64,000 bases of DNA from Pieris napi (Eukaryota > Arthropoda > Insecta > Lepidoptera > Pieridae). Below, in pieces: positions 1 through 10,840 of this stretch. The stretch covers positions 5,654,501-5,718,500 of the forward strand of contig NC_062249.1 in NCBI RefSeq assembly GCF_905475465.1, written 5' to 3'. The translations under genes were made by a program, and so were the position numbers. Position 1 is the stretch's first letter. Every line of letters starts with the position of its first letter. The notes below the pieces were generated by a model. The model saw only the letters and a program-made list of their open reading frames with translations. It searched no databases and was not told the origin of the DNA.

Positions 1-2137
1 CTTTAAATAATATAAACAAACTTTTGTATGAATTATATTCTATACAATATTTAAAATATAAATGCGGGATGGTATTAGAAGAAATTCACACGAAAATAGA
101 CGTTTCCTTTTTCAAGTTTATACGGAACGAAGTAAATAATTAAAATCCGAATCTTAAGGAGGTCCATTCCCCCCAGAGCCGCCTCCACAGGACGCAAACT
201 CACCAAGCAATGTAAGTGCAATTTAAAATGTAAATTAACGACGCAAAGAAGTTTGGGGGGACACCCGACTCTGTCTTAAAACACCCTGTACAGCCTACAA
301 AACAATTATACCTATTCATGGAAATGTAGCTTCTAATGCCATTAAAGTAAGGTACACTTTTCTGTCCTCAAATAATCGAACATTATTTGTCGTTGCTTAC
401 GTTAGGTGTATATTTTTTGTACGAAATTCAGTCTTATTAAAATGTAATAAAATACATTTTTATATAACTTTTCAGAGCAAGTTATAGGCCGTTTCGAATG
501 TATTTTTTATATTTCAGAGCACAAGAGATTTGTTTTACGAGAAAACGGAGACGGGCGGACATTTTGTAATAATAATGTGCTATAATTTGTTTTCTTAATT
601 ATTAATTAACAAATGGATAATTTTGCGGGCTACGTACAGGGTCACTTTAATGTGTATGTTTTACTGAAGAATATTTAAAGCGGTGACGTTGAAAAAAATT
701 AAAGTATTTTATTACAAAATGAAACCTATTAATTACCTGAGTGTTAATGACTGAAGTTATGTGCTGATCGCCAAGCAATGAGGATTCTTGGTACATACTT
801 TGGGTCACAAGAGAATCTAATGTTCATTGTTGGTTTTAGAAAAGTGAGTTGATACTTGCTACGCAAAAATATGATAAAAATGCAGTAGTGACACTATAGA
901 TATACATTATACTATAATAAACAAAAATTTTTTACGACTTTTTTATGGAGGATGACTTCTCTATAAATTATTTTTTATTTGTAAGAGGGTACTGAAACTC
1001 TATTCGGATGATGTTTGAAATGGTTACAAAGATCTGCAGGTCTGGTTCAATTAATCCAAATCCTGGCGAAATCGAGGCAATTATTTTAGATGTTGATGAT
1101 GATGACATATATGGTTCATCACCATTGTTTTTGTGTAATAAGGCAGGTGTGACTTATTAAAAGCAATTTATTTCGTATTTTTTTATTGCCTAAACAATAT
1201 AAACTAACTAACCCCTTAAGATAATTAACCTTAACCCAATATATCGTACAAATTCCTGTACTTGGAAACTAAATAATTTAGAGAAAACGTATCTAAATTT
1301 TCAAGAAGAATTTTCTAAGAAAAAACGTTCATTAAAAAAAACTACTACGATCAATATAAAAACTAAAAAGAGGTTAATAATTATTGTATAGCAATACTAA
1401 ATATAACGTATTATTTTTATTTTGCAGTGACATAATTTAAAAGTTTTATTTTATAAGGCATAATAATTATAATGTTTGATAGTGGCTTAAATTTTTTATT
1501 TTCCTTCCTTACATTATTTTAGCGTCTCTAAAGTGATCACAATTAAGACTTTAAATCTGGTCTTCGATAATTACTAGACTCGTTACAAAATACCGAAGCT
1601 TTCGTTACTTAGAAACTTTATAAGCGGTAACTGGAGATCGACCGGGTCGTTAAGAACCTTTTTTCCAACCCCACGGAGGGGGAGGGGAGAAATGGAAAAC
1701 TCGGGAAAATTGTAGCATTCTTGAGGCAACGCGCCGGCTCACACCTTCTTGAATAGGGGTAGGTAACCTTTGGTACAAACAAAACAATCCGTTTAATTTA
1801 CGTAAAACAATTGCTCAGTCGCGGATAACTTATTGATCGTGTGTATAAATTACATAGTCGAACATTAAAATCGTAATTCAAGCTTATCATTTTTAAAGTC
1901 CTTTACACAGTGAAAATTCTTAGAAATTTCTAACAGTGTGACTGACTACAGTGCCTTTGTGAGTTTTAATTTTTTTATTATTATATTATTTATTTTTCAT
2001 TTAAAAAAATATTTATAGCCGCACAGCACATTAACACAGTAACGTGTCATGTATCACGTTGATAATATAAAGTATAATTGTAAGATTGTAAAACAAACAG
2101 ACACATTAGAAATATATACAAACGTAAAAAAGTCATA
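1..2137. other. AT-rich non-coding stretch, no gene seen
   Basis: No supported coding region. Holds homopolymer-rich AT sequence and one short G-rich block near 1665-1700. The 63-codon frame beginning at 2049 has no recognisable domain and runs into the transposon that starts at 2138. Confidence 0.6.
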
Positions 2138-2994
2138 TAGTCCTTTTCATGAAAGAAGTCCCCCAGACGCGGCGCTGCAATCGCATGATGTAATGTTGCC
2201 ATTTATGAGTAAAAAATTTACCTATTTTATTTACATTTAGCAGATGTAATTTATCAAATAATATTATTTTCTGCATACTTCGATGAAACAATATTTCTGT
2301 TATGTAAAAAGTATATTTTTATTTACTTATATTAGCGGTGTTCTACCTACTTACAGGGAAAAGATGAGAAGATAGGGTAAAGAAAAGCAATACAATTTTT
2401 TATTCAGAGTTTTATTGCATAATTGTTGGGTTACAATTTTTTTCGAAGTACACGCCGCTGTTATACCTTCGTTTATAATTTTTGTTACAGTTTTCTCTGA
2501 CACACCTGCAATTAAATTATGAATAATTAAAAATAATATTAACTTTAAGTTTATAATGCTCAAGTAATATGTAATATATGTTTTAATTTCAGTTACCTAG
2601 TTTCATCACGTTATGTATTTATTCAATTTTGTCGCAAAAACGAATTTATATCATAAAAGTCCCATCAATACAGCAAAAAATTATTAAATGGCAACTCTAA
2701 AAGGTACCTGTTATGGCGGCAACTCTCTTCCGAACATTGTTTAGTGGTATTAAAACACCTTGATTCTTATGTTTGTCTTCACAGAACTCTTTCACCTTTA
2801 ATATCATTTCTCGAGCCGAACTTTTTACAACGTTTGGCATTGTAATCAATCTTTAAAATGCACTAAGCTAGTTAAAAAATCACTAAAATCTACCACAACA
2901 AACGAACTTGATAATATCGACGAATGACAACATTACCGACCTGTCAAATTTAGTTCCAAAAATCACCGCGGGACTTCTTTCATGAAAAGCACTA
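2138..2994 (-). mobile_element. Deleted Tc1/mariner-like DNA transposon with TIRs and TA target duplication
   Basis: The ends are 25-bp inverted repeats (2138-2162 and 2970-2994) that differ at one position (sixth base C versus G). Both ends are flanked by TA (2136-2137 and 2995-2996), the hallmark of Tc1/mariner (IS630) insertion. The inside keeps two minus-strand exons encoding a helix-turn-helix transposase start, but nothing like a DDE catalytic domain, so the element is an internally deleted copy of about 857 bp. Family assignment rests on the TA duplication and the N-terminal protein; a relative with the same duplication is possible. Confidence 0.7.
2351..2840 (-). pseudogene. Truncated transposase gene, two N-terminal exons
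   Basis: Exon 1 (2840 down to 2708) starts with ATG and reads MPNVVKSSAREMILKVKEF and onward for 44 codons plus one base, ending at a CAG/GTACCT donor. Exon 2 starts at 2505 after a TTGCAG acceptor and continues in frame as GVSEKTVTKIINEG, a helix-turn-helix-like recognition segment seen at the start of IS630/Tc1-type insect transposases. About 35 residues later the protein loses family resemblance and stops at 2351. The catalytic region is missing, so this cannot encode an active transposase. It could still give a short DNA-binding peptide, but I see no evidence of use. Confidence 0.65.
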
Positions 2995-2996
2995 TA

Positions 2997-4173
2997 CATA
3001 ACATATGAACACTGGAAATGCCAAGCCAGCTGTCAAAGTTTGACATGGTACAATGCTAGGCACAATACGCTACACGGATGCCTAGAAATGTTTCTGTCTG
3101 ATTTATGTCAAACCAAAATAAGATTCAGATTCGTGACTTAGCGCTAGGATTTCCGTATGTAATAAACGCGTCAGTTTTGATCACGTCTCGTTTCTGAATC
3201 TTACGCTATTTTTTTACAACGTTGTTCACCCCTGAACTCTGTTCGGCTTGGAACGTAAAAAGGAGAGCTGTTGGACTCTCCCTCACCCACCCTCCTCTCC
3301 GGACAGCGATTCGTGGGCGCGGATTCTGTTTTATATTATTTACTACCCGTTACACTCGGATTTGTCCGCCATTTATACCTAACAACTCCATCTAAATAAA
3401 AAAAATTGTGCACATTGCGGGTAACATGACTAATGTCTACCCGCTTTAAATAAAATAATGACTATTACCAATAGCTCTTGTTATAAGAGAAGAGATATAA
3501 ATATCGTTCTTGTATATACATTGTTGCTCAAGAATAGGCTGTATTTCTTTTAAAAAAAAGTTTGTCCTACATTGTTCGTATTTTTTTAAAGAGACGTCGT
3601 TACTACGGTCGTTATGTTAAATTCTCCAGTGATAAGGACAAAAATTCCAACTTTATATCTATAGATATTTGAGTTTACAGATACTAAATAAGGTAATAAA
3701 TACGTAATACGTATGTACTGAATCACGATTTTTTAGTATTTTAAAAAAAACATAGAATTATGAATAATTTTATGTATAATTAAATTATTCTCTACACAAA
3801 TTCGTCTCTGTATGTCGCGCTGTTTTACATATTTCTTCAACTCCATTGTGCGGGTCTGTAATGTACTCGTTTAATAAACGCAAGTCTCATTTTATAAAAA
3901 TAATTATTGTTTTTTTTTTTAAATCTGCGAAGACCAAATTATATTATTTTCTTTTCTAATAGAATACTTATTAAAGACAGAATTTCCGAACTAATCTTGC
4001 ATTAAATCGCTGTATCTCCACAAGTATTGCAATTACTAATGTAAAATTGTGTAGGTATTGTTAGTTAAATTAAAAACAAAAATAATTTGTATTATATATT
4101 GAATCGGCACGATTAGGCCCACATCCATGCTTATGCTTCTTAAAACTTATTATTTTTCTCACGACTCAAACTG
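2997..4173. other. Non-coding stretch between two transposons
   Basis: No supported gene. Contains an imperfect inverted repeat (about 3119-3136 against 3187-3204, sharing TAAGATTCAGA) and a C/G-rich block at 3270-3330. Confidence 0.55.
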
Positions 4174-4176
4174 TTA

Positions 4177-4205
4177 TGGTACGTTTACACGCTTGCCAAG
4201 CCTTG
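4177..4205 (+). repeat. Harbinger left terminal inverted repeat
   Basis: 29 bp, identical to the reverse complement of 7350-7378. The inner part (4190-4208) is almost a perfect palindrome, CTTGCCAAG then C then CTTGGCAAG, which suggests a dimeric protein-binding site inside the repeat. Confidence 0.93.
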
Positions 4206-4350
4206 GCAAGGATCGACAATCGCAAGCATGTAAAAAGGGCGTTTGGCTTGGCTTGCGTGGGCTTGTGCCTGCTTGCTTTCGATCCAGTCGAGTGTCGGTT
4301 TTTTTACGCAGATCAAAGGGCGTTTGCGGCAAGCGCTTGCGATGCATTTA
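4186..4350. promoter_or_regulatory. Subterminal GCTTGC/GCAAGC repeats of the Harbinger element
   Basis: Between the left TIR and the MADF gene the hexamer GCTTGC or its complement GCAAGC recurs about six times, including the palindrome GCAAGCGCTTGC near 4333. GTTTACACG/CATGTAAA-like words recur as well. A smaller set sits inside the right end (about 7255-7378). Such subterminal repeats are usual binding sites for the transposase or its Myb/MADF partner; that role is inferred here. Confidence 0.6.
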
Positions 4351-4430
4351 CATGTTGGTCCGCGTTTATTAGCCATTGTGATCTCGCGGCGAGTACACGC
4401 TTGATTGATTTTACAAAAAAATAATAAAAA

Positions 4431-6579
4431 ATGAGTTGCTGGTCGAATGAGAAGAGTCTTTCGTTTCTGGAACATTATCAAATGGAACCATGCATCTGGA
4501 ATCCGAAAGATGCAAATCATAAAGATAAAAAGAAACAAGCAGATGCATGGATTCGTCTTGCTGAACTTACTGGAAGGCCAGTAAAGGAAATAAAAAATAA
4601 AAAAGAGATACTGATGACTACTTTTCGCAAGCACTTGAAAAAAAAACGTGAATCTATGCGTTCTGGCGCAGGTATGTTCCTACGATACATTTATAATTAT
4701 TTTGATAGTCTGCTTAGCAAGGTGTAACTTATGTTTAAAAGCGTTGGTTAGTTTCTTGATTATTCCGCAACTATCTCGCTCTAATTTTCGATGTTTTTAT
4801 TTTATTTTAGGTGCCGAAGAAATATACAATCCAACTTGGTATGCTTACGAAACCATGGAGTCATTTTTACTACCAGTATATACTTGCAATGAAGGGATAA
4901 ACACCGAAACAGTAAGTTAATAAATTTATTTATTCTAAATAAAAAAACACCGTTGGTTATTAAACCTACATTTATTTATACATTTTTATCAACTTATCCA
5001 ATCCTATTAAAATATGAAGTAAATTCTTCCCTGACTTCTCTGGCGCTCACCGGAGATCTTCGTGGTATTTGTGGTAAATTTTGCAATGCATTATATTCGT
5101 CGTTATCTCTACGCCATGAACCAGGGGTAACCATATTTCCACTACTGTCATATACGTCAAACGAACTCTGAGGAGTATATCGATTTGAAGAACTTTTACT
5201 TGTTCTCAAAAAGTTATGTAGTAGTACACAAGTCATCGTAAATTCCGTTACAGTTTGTGGTTCTAAATTGATAGGGCGTCTGAATATTCTGAAAACTGAG
5301 GTTAAAATTCCAAACGTATTTTCAACTACAACTCGGGATCTAGATAAATTTTGGTTAAATAACCTTTTTGGTGAGCCTACTTCATGGTTTCCAGGGTAGG
5401 GTTTCATTACGTGTTGACTCAATGCTAAAGCACCGTCAGCTAAAAAGACGTATGGAATATTAATATTCGATCCTGGAAGTGGACATGGTGGTGGAAAATC
5501 TATCTCGTTTCTAATTATTCTTTTCCATAGTAAACAATTATTAAAGACGCCGCCGTCACTTATTCTTCCTTGACTCCCGATGTCTGCGAATACAAATTTG
5601 TATTTGCTATCCACTAAAGCCAAAAGGACAATGCTAAAAGTTTTCTTATAATTGTAATACTCTGTTCCACTATGCGTTGGGCTTTCAATGACTACATGCT
5701 TGCCATCCAATGCACCTATGCAATGCGGAAATTTAGTCCTGAATCCTTCTTCTATATTAAGCCATCCTTCTGCTGTGGTGGGCATCTGTAAAAAGAAAGT
5801 AAATGAAGTGTAAGTTTAAGTATATTATTTTTTTGCAGCAATCACAACAAATAGAAGAAGACACAGATCAGACAGAGGATGACCCTCTGATAAGAGACCG
5901 TACAATTAGTACGGTTACCACACCATCCAGACCACCATCTAGATCACCATCCAGACCACCATCCATACAAGCTGTTACTAATAAACGTCGTCGCCCTGCT
6001 TCTGAAACGGCTGAAAAGCAAATGGCCGTGGCTTTTGGACAATTAACAAATGTTTTGGGTCAAAGGCAGAATGAAAATATACCTGCTCACGACGATGATT
6101 GCGATCTATACGCAAAATTATTGGCTATAAAGCTACGTGAACTGTCAACTGATGAACGAAAAATTATGATGTACCAAATAGATGGGTTGTTTATAAACAG
6201 AATCAGTCAAAAATCAAATGAGCGTCATACACCATACCCTCAATATTATTCTCGTCCGTCGTCAATGGCTGGTGCATATTCAACACCATCTCCTCAAGTC
6301 ATTCCGAGTCGACCAACATCAGTTAATAGTGTTTATTCTGAACCTATTCATAACAACCAAAGTTTTTTTCCCTCTCCAAACACACAAACTTCTTATTCAG
6401 CGCCAGACATGGCAAAACATATACCAACTCCAATAGCTCCAGCTCCGTCTACATCAACAGCACCCTCGTCATCTATTCGTATCATATCGGACCAAATCAT
6501 CAACCCAGCCCCACGTGAAACCAACATTATAAACATGGCTACGTTGAATTCTTTCGAAGATTTTGATTCGTCGACATAA
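4431..6579 (+). CDS. MADF-BESS DNA-binding protein of the Harbinger element (3 exons, 360 aa)
   Basis: Exons 4431-4671, 4811-4911 and 5839-6579 join in frame through canonical junctions (CAG/GTATGT, TTTTAG/GT, ACA/GTAAGT, TTGCAG/CA). Residues about 5-105 form a MADF (Myb/SANT-like) domain with the expected tryptophans (PCIWNPK, DAWIRLAELTGR, NPTWYAYETMESFLLP). A basic NKRRRP segment near residue 162 could be a nuclear signal. Residues about 198-235 (DDDCDLYAKLLAIKLRELS and onward) match a BESS protein-interaction motif. The remainder is low-complexity and rich in Pro and Ser, with an RPPSRSPSRPPS repeat. PIF/Harbinger elements need a second, DNA-binding protein besides the transposase, and this gene fits that role. 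Intron 2 (4912-5838) contains the whole last transposase exon on the other strand. The first ATG of the MADF frame was taken as the start. Confidence 0.88.
4971..4976 (-). promoter_or_regulatory. Poly(A) signal of the transposase
   Basis: AATAAA on the minus strand, 18 bases past the stop codon at 4994-4996. It lies inside intron 2 of the MADF gene, before the MADF exon that ends at 4911, so the mature transcripts need not overlap. Confidence 0.5.
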
Positions 6580-7250
6580 TTCTTATTTAAATTAATAAAT
6601 AATTAAACAATAAAGCAGTCAGCTAACATACATTCATAGAACAGATTTCCTATAATTCTATTAAAATCTAAATAAATGTATAACATAATGTTTTGTTTTA
6701 TTCCTACCTTAACTAGATCCTTTAGAATTTCATTAAGAGCTCGGCAAACTTCACGAATGATTATTGATATCATAGAGACAGATACTTTAAACAAGAAGTG
6801 AAGGCTTTTGTAAGAATCACCAGATGCCAAAAATCGTAGCGTAATGGCAAGACGAAATTTGGCTGGTATAGCTTCTCTGAAGTCTGTATCATGCTTGGAT
6901 ATCATTGGTGAAATTTTTTGCAGTAAAAACTCAAAATCAGAATAGCTCATTCGGCAGAAGTTATCAAACTCTCCAGATGGTTCATATAAAAGTTCATTAA
7001 ATTTCTCTTCTATAAATTGTCTGTAACAAATAAAATATATCGCAAGTATTGTGGCATACTCGTAACTCAACTGCAACAGATAATGGTTAAATCAAAATAG
7101 TAGTTACCTGGTACGATTATGATGAATCTTTTTCATCCACCATCTTCGCTGTCGTCGAGCTCTCCTTTTTTTTATTTCACTTTGCTTACATTTCAAATAA
7201 AAGTACGTTAAACCAAATGCAATAGCCTTCACAAGTTCGGCGTCCGCCAT
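4994..7250 (-). CDS. HARBI1-like DDE transposase (3 exons, 415 aa)
   Basis: Exons 7250-7108, 7020-6708 and 5785-4994 join in frame (CAG/GTAACT, GTTACAG/AC, AAG/GTAGGA, TTTACAG/AT). The N-terminus (MADAELVKAIAFG) carries a very basic RRARRQRRWWMKK stretch. Exon 2 has the helix-turn-helix region (AKFRLAITLRFLASGDSYKS and onward). Exon 3 holds the catalytic core: the first Asp in GALDGKHV (about residue 179), the second in GRISDGGVF (about 229) and the Glu in RVVVENTFGIL (about 307), with ADGALALSQHVMKPYPG between. All three acidic residues and the usual spacing are present. It cuts and joins the element ends in the nucleus. The ATG at 7250 was chosen because it opens the longest frame that splices through. 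Intron 2 (5786-6707) contains the last exon of the MADF gene on the opposite strand. Confidence 0.92.
6594..6614 (+). promoter_or_regulatory. Poly(A) signals of the MADF-BESS gene
   Basis: Two AATAAA hexamers (6594-6599 and 6609-6614) follow the stop codon at 6577-6579. Both lie within intron 2 of the transposase gene and before its exon 2 boundary at 6708. Confidence 0.55.
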
Positions 7251-7349
7251 GCTTGGATGTATATTGCAGACTGACGCATTCACAAGCGTATAAACGCCTT
7301 TCAAACGCCAAACGAGATTTGTGGAGGCTTGGGACTGTTTGCAGTTTGA

Positions 7350-7378
7350 CAAGGCTTGGCAAGCGTGTAAACGTACCA
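7350..7378 (-). repeat. Harbinger right terminal inverted repeat
   Basis: Perfect inverted copy of 4177-4205, followed directly by the TTA duplication at 7379-7381. Identity breaks at the next base (G versus T) and then resumes briefly. Confidence 0.93.
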
Positions 7379-7381
7379 TTA

Positions 7382-8211
7382 AAACATACCTTAAGATCGT
7401 TTGTCACAGATTTCTGAAAATTTTAACAAAAACTCTCCCTTAGATGACGAGGCCGTTCTTTGCCTACATCAGCAAATTTCTTCACCAACATAACGTGACC
7501 TTCCACAAACACCCCCTCTTGAAATCCCTCCTAGTAAAAAGCAAACTGCAGAGAAAGCGACGTGTCAAGTAAAATTGGACGAATAAAATCCGTAATGTTG
7601 TGTTTGGTTCAGCGTAAATGACGCAAAAAGCCTTAAGAAATTATAGACACTGTATTGTTATGATAAGTAGCTATAAATTTAATGAAGCTTATATATTGTT
7701 CTTTTGTTTTAAAGTAGTTAACATTCTAACAACACTACTGTGTAAAGAAAATGTTTATGACTTTTAAGTATACAATTTCATTGTATTTTAAACATAGATA
7801 AAAAGTTTCATCATGAAACAGGTTCAATACAGAACATACGTCAAGAAGGTTTAAGGATAAATCATAGTCATCAGATGAGTAATAAATTAAATAAATGTTT
7901 AACGAGGAAATGAGTTATATTCATGAAGTGAAAGTACTAAAGCAAAGTGTGCAATATCGATAGATAATGATTTAATTACTAGTTTAATTATTGTTAGTGA
8001 ATATGTATCCAATGTTCTTTCGCAATAAGATAGCGTAACGTTAAGGATGTGTCTAACTACAAGTTTAGTTTCCTGATTCGATTTTATTTAGCAGAAATAG
8101 AGAAGCAACATCTCAACTTGCCAATTATGCCTTAAATTTTAACTGGCAATTACCGACTATATCGAATGCGTGACGAAAGTGCACTATAATATACCTTTAC
8201 GGTTTTTGACT
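7382..8211. other. AT-rich non-coding stretch
   Basis: No supported gene or recognised repeat. Confidence 0.55.
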
Positions 8212-8212
8212 A

Positions 8213-8588
8213 TCTTAATATATATAAATTACGTGTCACGTTGTTTGTCCGCTATGGACTCCTAAAGTACCGAACCGATATCAATCAAATTTGCACACCG
8301 TGTGCAGTTTGATCCAACTTAAAAGATAGGATAGCCTACATCTCAATTTATACCTGCAATATTATTTTATTGCAAAATATTTGTTTATTATTTAATAGTC
8401 ACAATTCTAACAGATGGCTCTGTGTTGAAAGCACCAACGTTTCATATTAGCTACAATTTAATGGCATAACCACCAATAAAGCATGGTGGTCCCCATGACT
8501 GGTGTTCTCCTACCGTTTCCCTTGAATAGGTTACTTCTATATAATATAACAAAACCTTAGCCACAGCAACGCTTGGCCGGTTTGCTAG
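8213..8588 (+). mobile_element. Non-autonomous Helitron
   Basis: Begins TCTTAATATATATAAATTAC and ends CTAG, with A before (8212) and T after (8589), which is the A/T insertion site and TC...CTRR end rule of Helitrons. The body shares most of its sequence with an inverted copy at 31402-31759, for example the block around GCACACCGTGTGC and the end around GCAACGCTTGGCC. 376 bp with no coding capacity, so it depends on helicase from elsewhere. Confidence 0.82.
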
Positions 8589-8589
8589 T

Positions 8590-10353
8590 ATATTATATAT
8601 AACGCTCGCTTAAGACTGTGGTGAGTATTAGTATGAAACATCTTAGTTACAAGGGTCGCTGTATTTTTTTCACATAAACAAATCTGAAATCACTCGGTCT
8701 ATTGCGTAGCTCAAATGATCTACAGATGATAAGGAATGTTGATTCAGTCCAAGTGATTTTGTATATAGCCCTTTGCTTATAGACTAGTCCGCAACACAAT
8801 AATAAATGTCAATTATCCAGTCGTTCTTGTAGCGGGTTAAACAAAACTCAAAAAGAAAATCGTAAGGCTTTAATTAATATATAGTTCCTAATAACTTAAT
8901 CCTTTAAAAAGATAAAACTTATCTTACTATATTACACAATATGCAAAACCTGTGAACGTTGCCAAGCGCGTCGCCAAAACGCAAAAATAATGTTGAACAT
9001 TATACAGATAAGATGCTTAGTTGGCAAAAAACATAAATTTCCGCAACAACTACAATATGCTGAGATTTCAACAGAGATTTGGGTAATTTTAAATTTAATG
9101 GCTTCTTTCGCGTGTTTTATAAATGTTGTTTTCATACAGTTTTTGTGAGAATTCCAGTATTGAACTTTTTACCATTAGGTATTGAATAGAAATATTTGTC
9201 TGGATTCCATTCCTTACAAAACAACTCGACTATTCTAATTAAAATTATTCTTCAATAATACTGGAAATAACTCTAAAAGTTCTATCTATTTCTTTCAAAA
9301 TCTGGTTATTGCTGACATTTGAAATGAAACTTGATACTGATATATCGCCATGAAGAAATTCAGATTCTTACAATCTACAGTCATATCACATTTTTCCCAC
9401 GTAAACGCACACTTGGAAATTTTTCCGCCGCGCTGTATGTGTGCGTAAAACGCTTTATCCGTATTCGGGTTGAGCGGCTGTGTGTGTGCTAGCCGCTGCC
9501 TTCATTGGACACGGAGCCATTTCTTTATTGATCCATATTTCTTCTTCTTTGCACTGCCCGGGGGGATGGGAGGCACCCGGGGTGGTTTTTCTGCCAAGGA
9601 ACGCTGTTATTAATGGTTAAGCTGAATTTCCGCGCTCTGTTTTTGTGTTTTGTTTTTAAATAATGATCAAGTTTTTTATCTAATTTGGTTCGGGATAATA
9701 TTATTTATTAGTGGTTCTTTTAGCAAGTTCATATAATTGCTTTTTAGGAACATAAAACAATTGATATCTAGAATTAATTAGCAATTATTATTTTTGTTAT
9801 TCGCATTCAAACTACGAAAGTGAGCTGGTTATACTGTATTAAATTTTATTATAAGAAACAATTTTAATTGTTCTATAAATTGGGTGTGTTTGTTAAACAT
9901 CCTTTTCCAAATATTAATTAATACCGGAAAAATATCTCTCTACTCCTTGGTTGACACAGACGCTAGAGGGTTTTACAAAATCAATTGACTAATGTGTTGA
10001 TATACGCCTTAAAATATCAATATTATGAGTGTGCAATGCAATTTTTGTGCCACTAAAGAAAGTTCCGACTATAATACGATTTTCGTTTTGCCTACTGTAG
10101 GAACGAATAACTTTAATAGTCACGTAGTGAAAAGTGTTAAAACATTGGTACTTTCGACATAAATATGTAATGTATAACGACGTAATTGATACACACCGGA
10201 ACACTATAACAGCATCCAGATCGCATCAATAACGTGTACAGCCCAATCACATAAATAGTAGCTGGCGTGAAGTTGGTGTAATCTAAGCCAACTAGCTACA
10301 GTAAAATAACGAATCGTGTTGGTTGCCGCCGGAGGACTAAAAAAAACGAAATC
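8590..10353. other. Non-coding stretch with a GC-richer island
   Basis: No gene recognised. The part from about 9390 to 9620 is clearly less AT-rich than its surroundings, contains TTCCCACG (9394-9401) and a CCCGGGGGGATGGGAGG-like block, and has no long open frame. It may be a conserved regulatory block; I cannot tell from one sequence. Confidence 0.45.
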
Positions 10354-10690
10354 TATAAGCTATTTTATATAATTTATTTATAAGAGCAGTGTTGGCCTAG
10401 TGGCTTCAGCGTGCGACTCTCATACCTGAGGTTGTAGGTTCGATCCCCGGCTGTGCACTAATGGACTTTCTTTCTATGTGCGCATTTAACACTTGCTCGG
10501 ACGGTGAAGGAAAACATCGTGAGGAAACCGACATGTCTTAGACCCAAAAGGCGACGGCGTGTGTCAGGCACTGGAGGCTGATCACCTACTATTAGATTTA
10601 AAAATGATCATGAAACAGATTCAGAAATCTGAGGCCAAGACCTAAAGAGGTTGTAGCGCCACTGATTTATTTATTTTATAAGCTATTTTA
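10354..10690 (+). mobile_element. tRNA-derived SINE, full length, with 14-bp target duplication
   Basis: The RNA polymerase III promoter parts are clear: A box TTGGCCTAGTGG and B box GGTTCGATCCC. They are followed by the body (GGTGAAGGAAAACATCGTGAG) and tail (GAGGCCAAGACCTAAAGAGG, TGTAGCGCCACTGA). The insertion is bracketed by a perfect 14-bp repeat, TATAAGCTATTTTA, at 10354-10367 and 10677-10690. This is the best-preserved of about fifteen copies or pieces in the window. Confidence 0.9.
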
Positions 10691-10762
10691 ATTTAAAATA
10701 AATCCAATTTAAACAGATCGATGCTGCGCACGTTTGCTTTTCAGATTATATCGCAATTCTAA

Positions 10763-10840
10763 GTAACTATTACTAGTGTTCCACGGTCTTATGTTCGAAT
10801 GCACAATTTGACACCGTGGAACGATTGGTAATAAGTACTA
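10763..10840. repeat. Imperfect inverted repeat
   Basis: GTTCCACGGT and its complement ACCGTGGAAC face each other within longer arms of partial complementarity, about 30 bases apart. Function unknown. Confidence 0.5.

Larger units (their letters stand above)
4174..7381. mobile_element. Intact-looking PIF/Harbinger DNA transposon
   Basis: The element proper is 4177-7378 (3202 bp), flanked by TTA at 4174-4176 and 7379-7381; 3-bp TWA duplications are typical of PIF/Harbinger. The terminal inverted repeats begin TGGTACGTTTACACGCTTGC and match perfectly for 29 bp. It encodes both proteins expected of an autonomous member: a HARBI1-like DDE transposase (minus strand) and a MADF-BESS protein (plus strand). 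Neither has a stop or frameshift once canonical GT-AG introns are removed. Intact TIRs, an intact duplication and two open genes suggest a young, possibly active insertion. Confidence 0.93.

Noticed and set aside
4185..4634. 149-codon minus-strand frame at the left end of the Harbinger
   Set aside because: It is antisense to the MADF exon and the TIR region, and no family resemblance is seen; the plus-strand gene explains the sequence.
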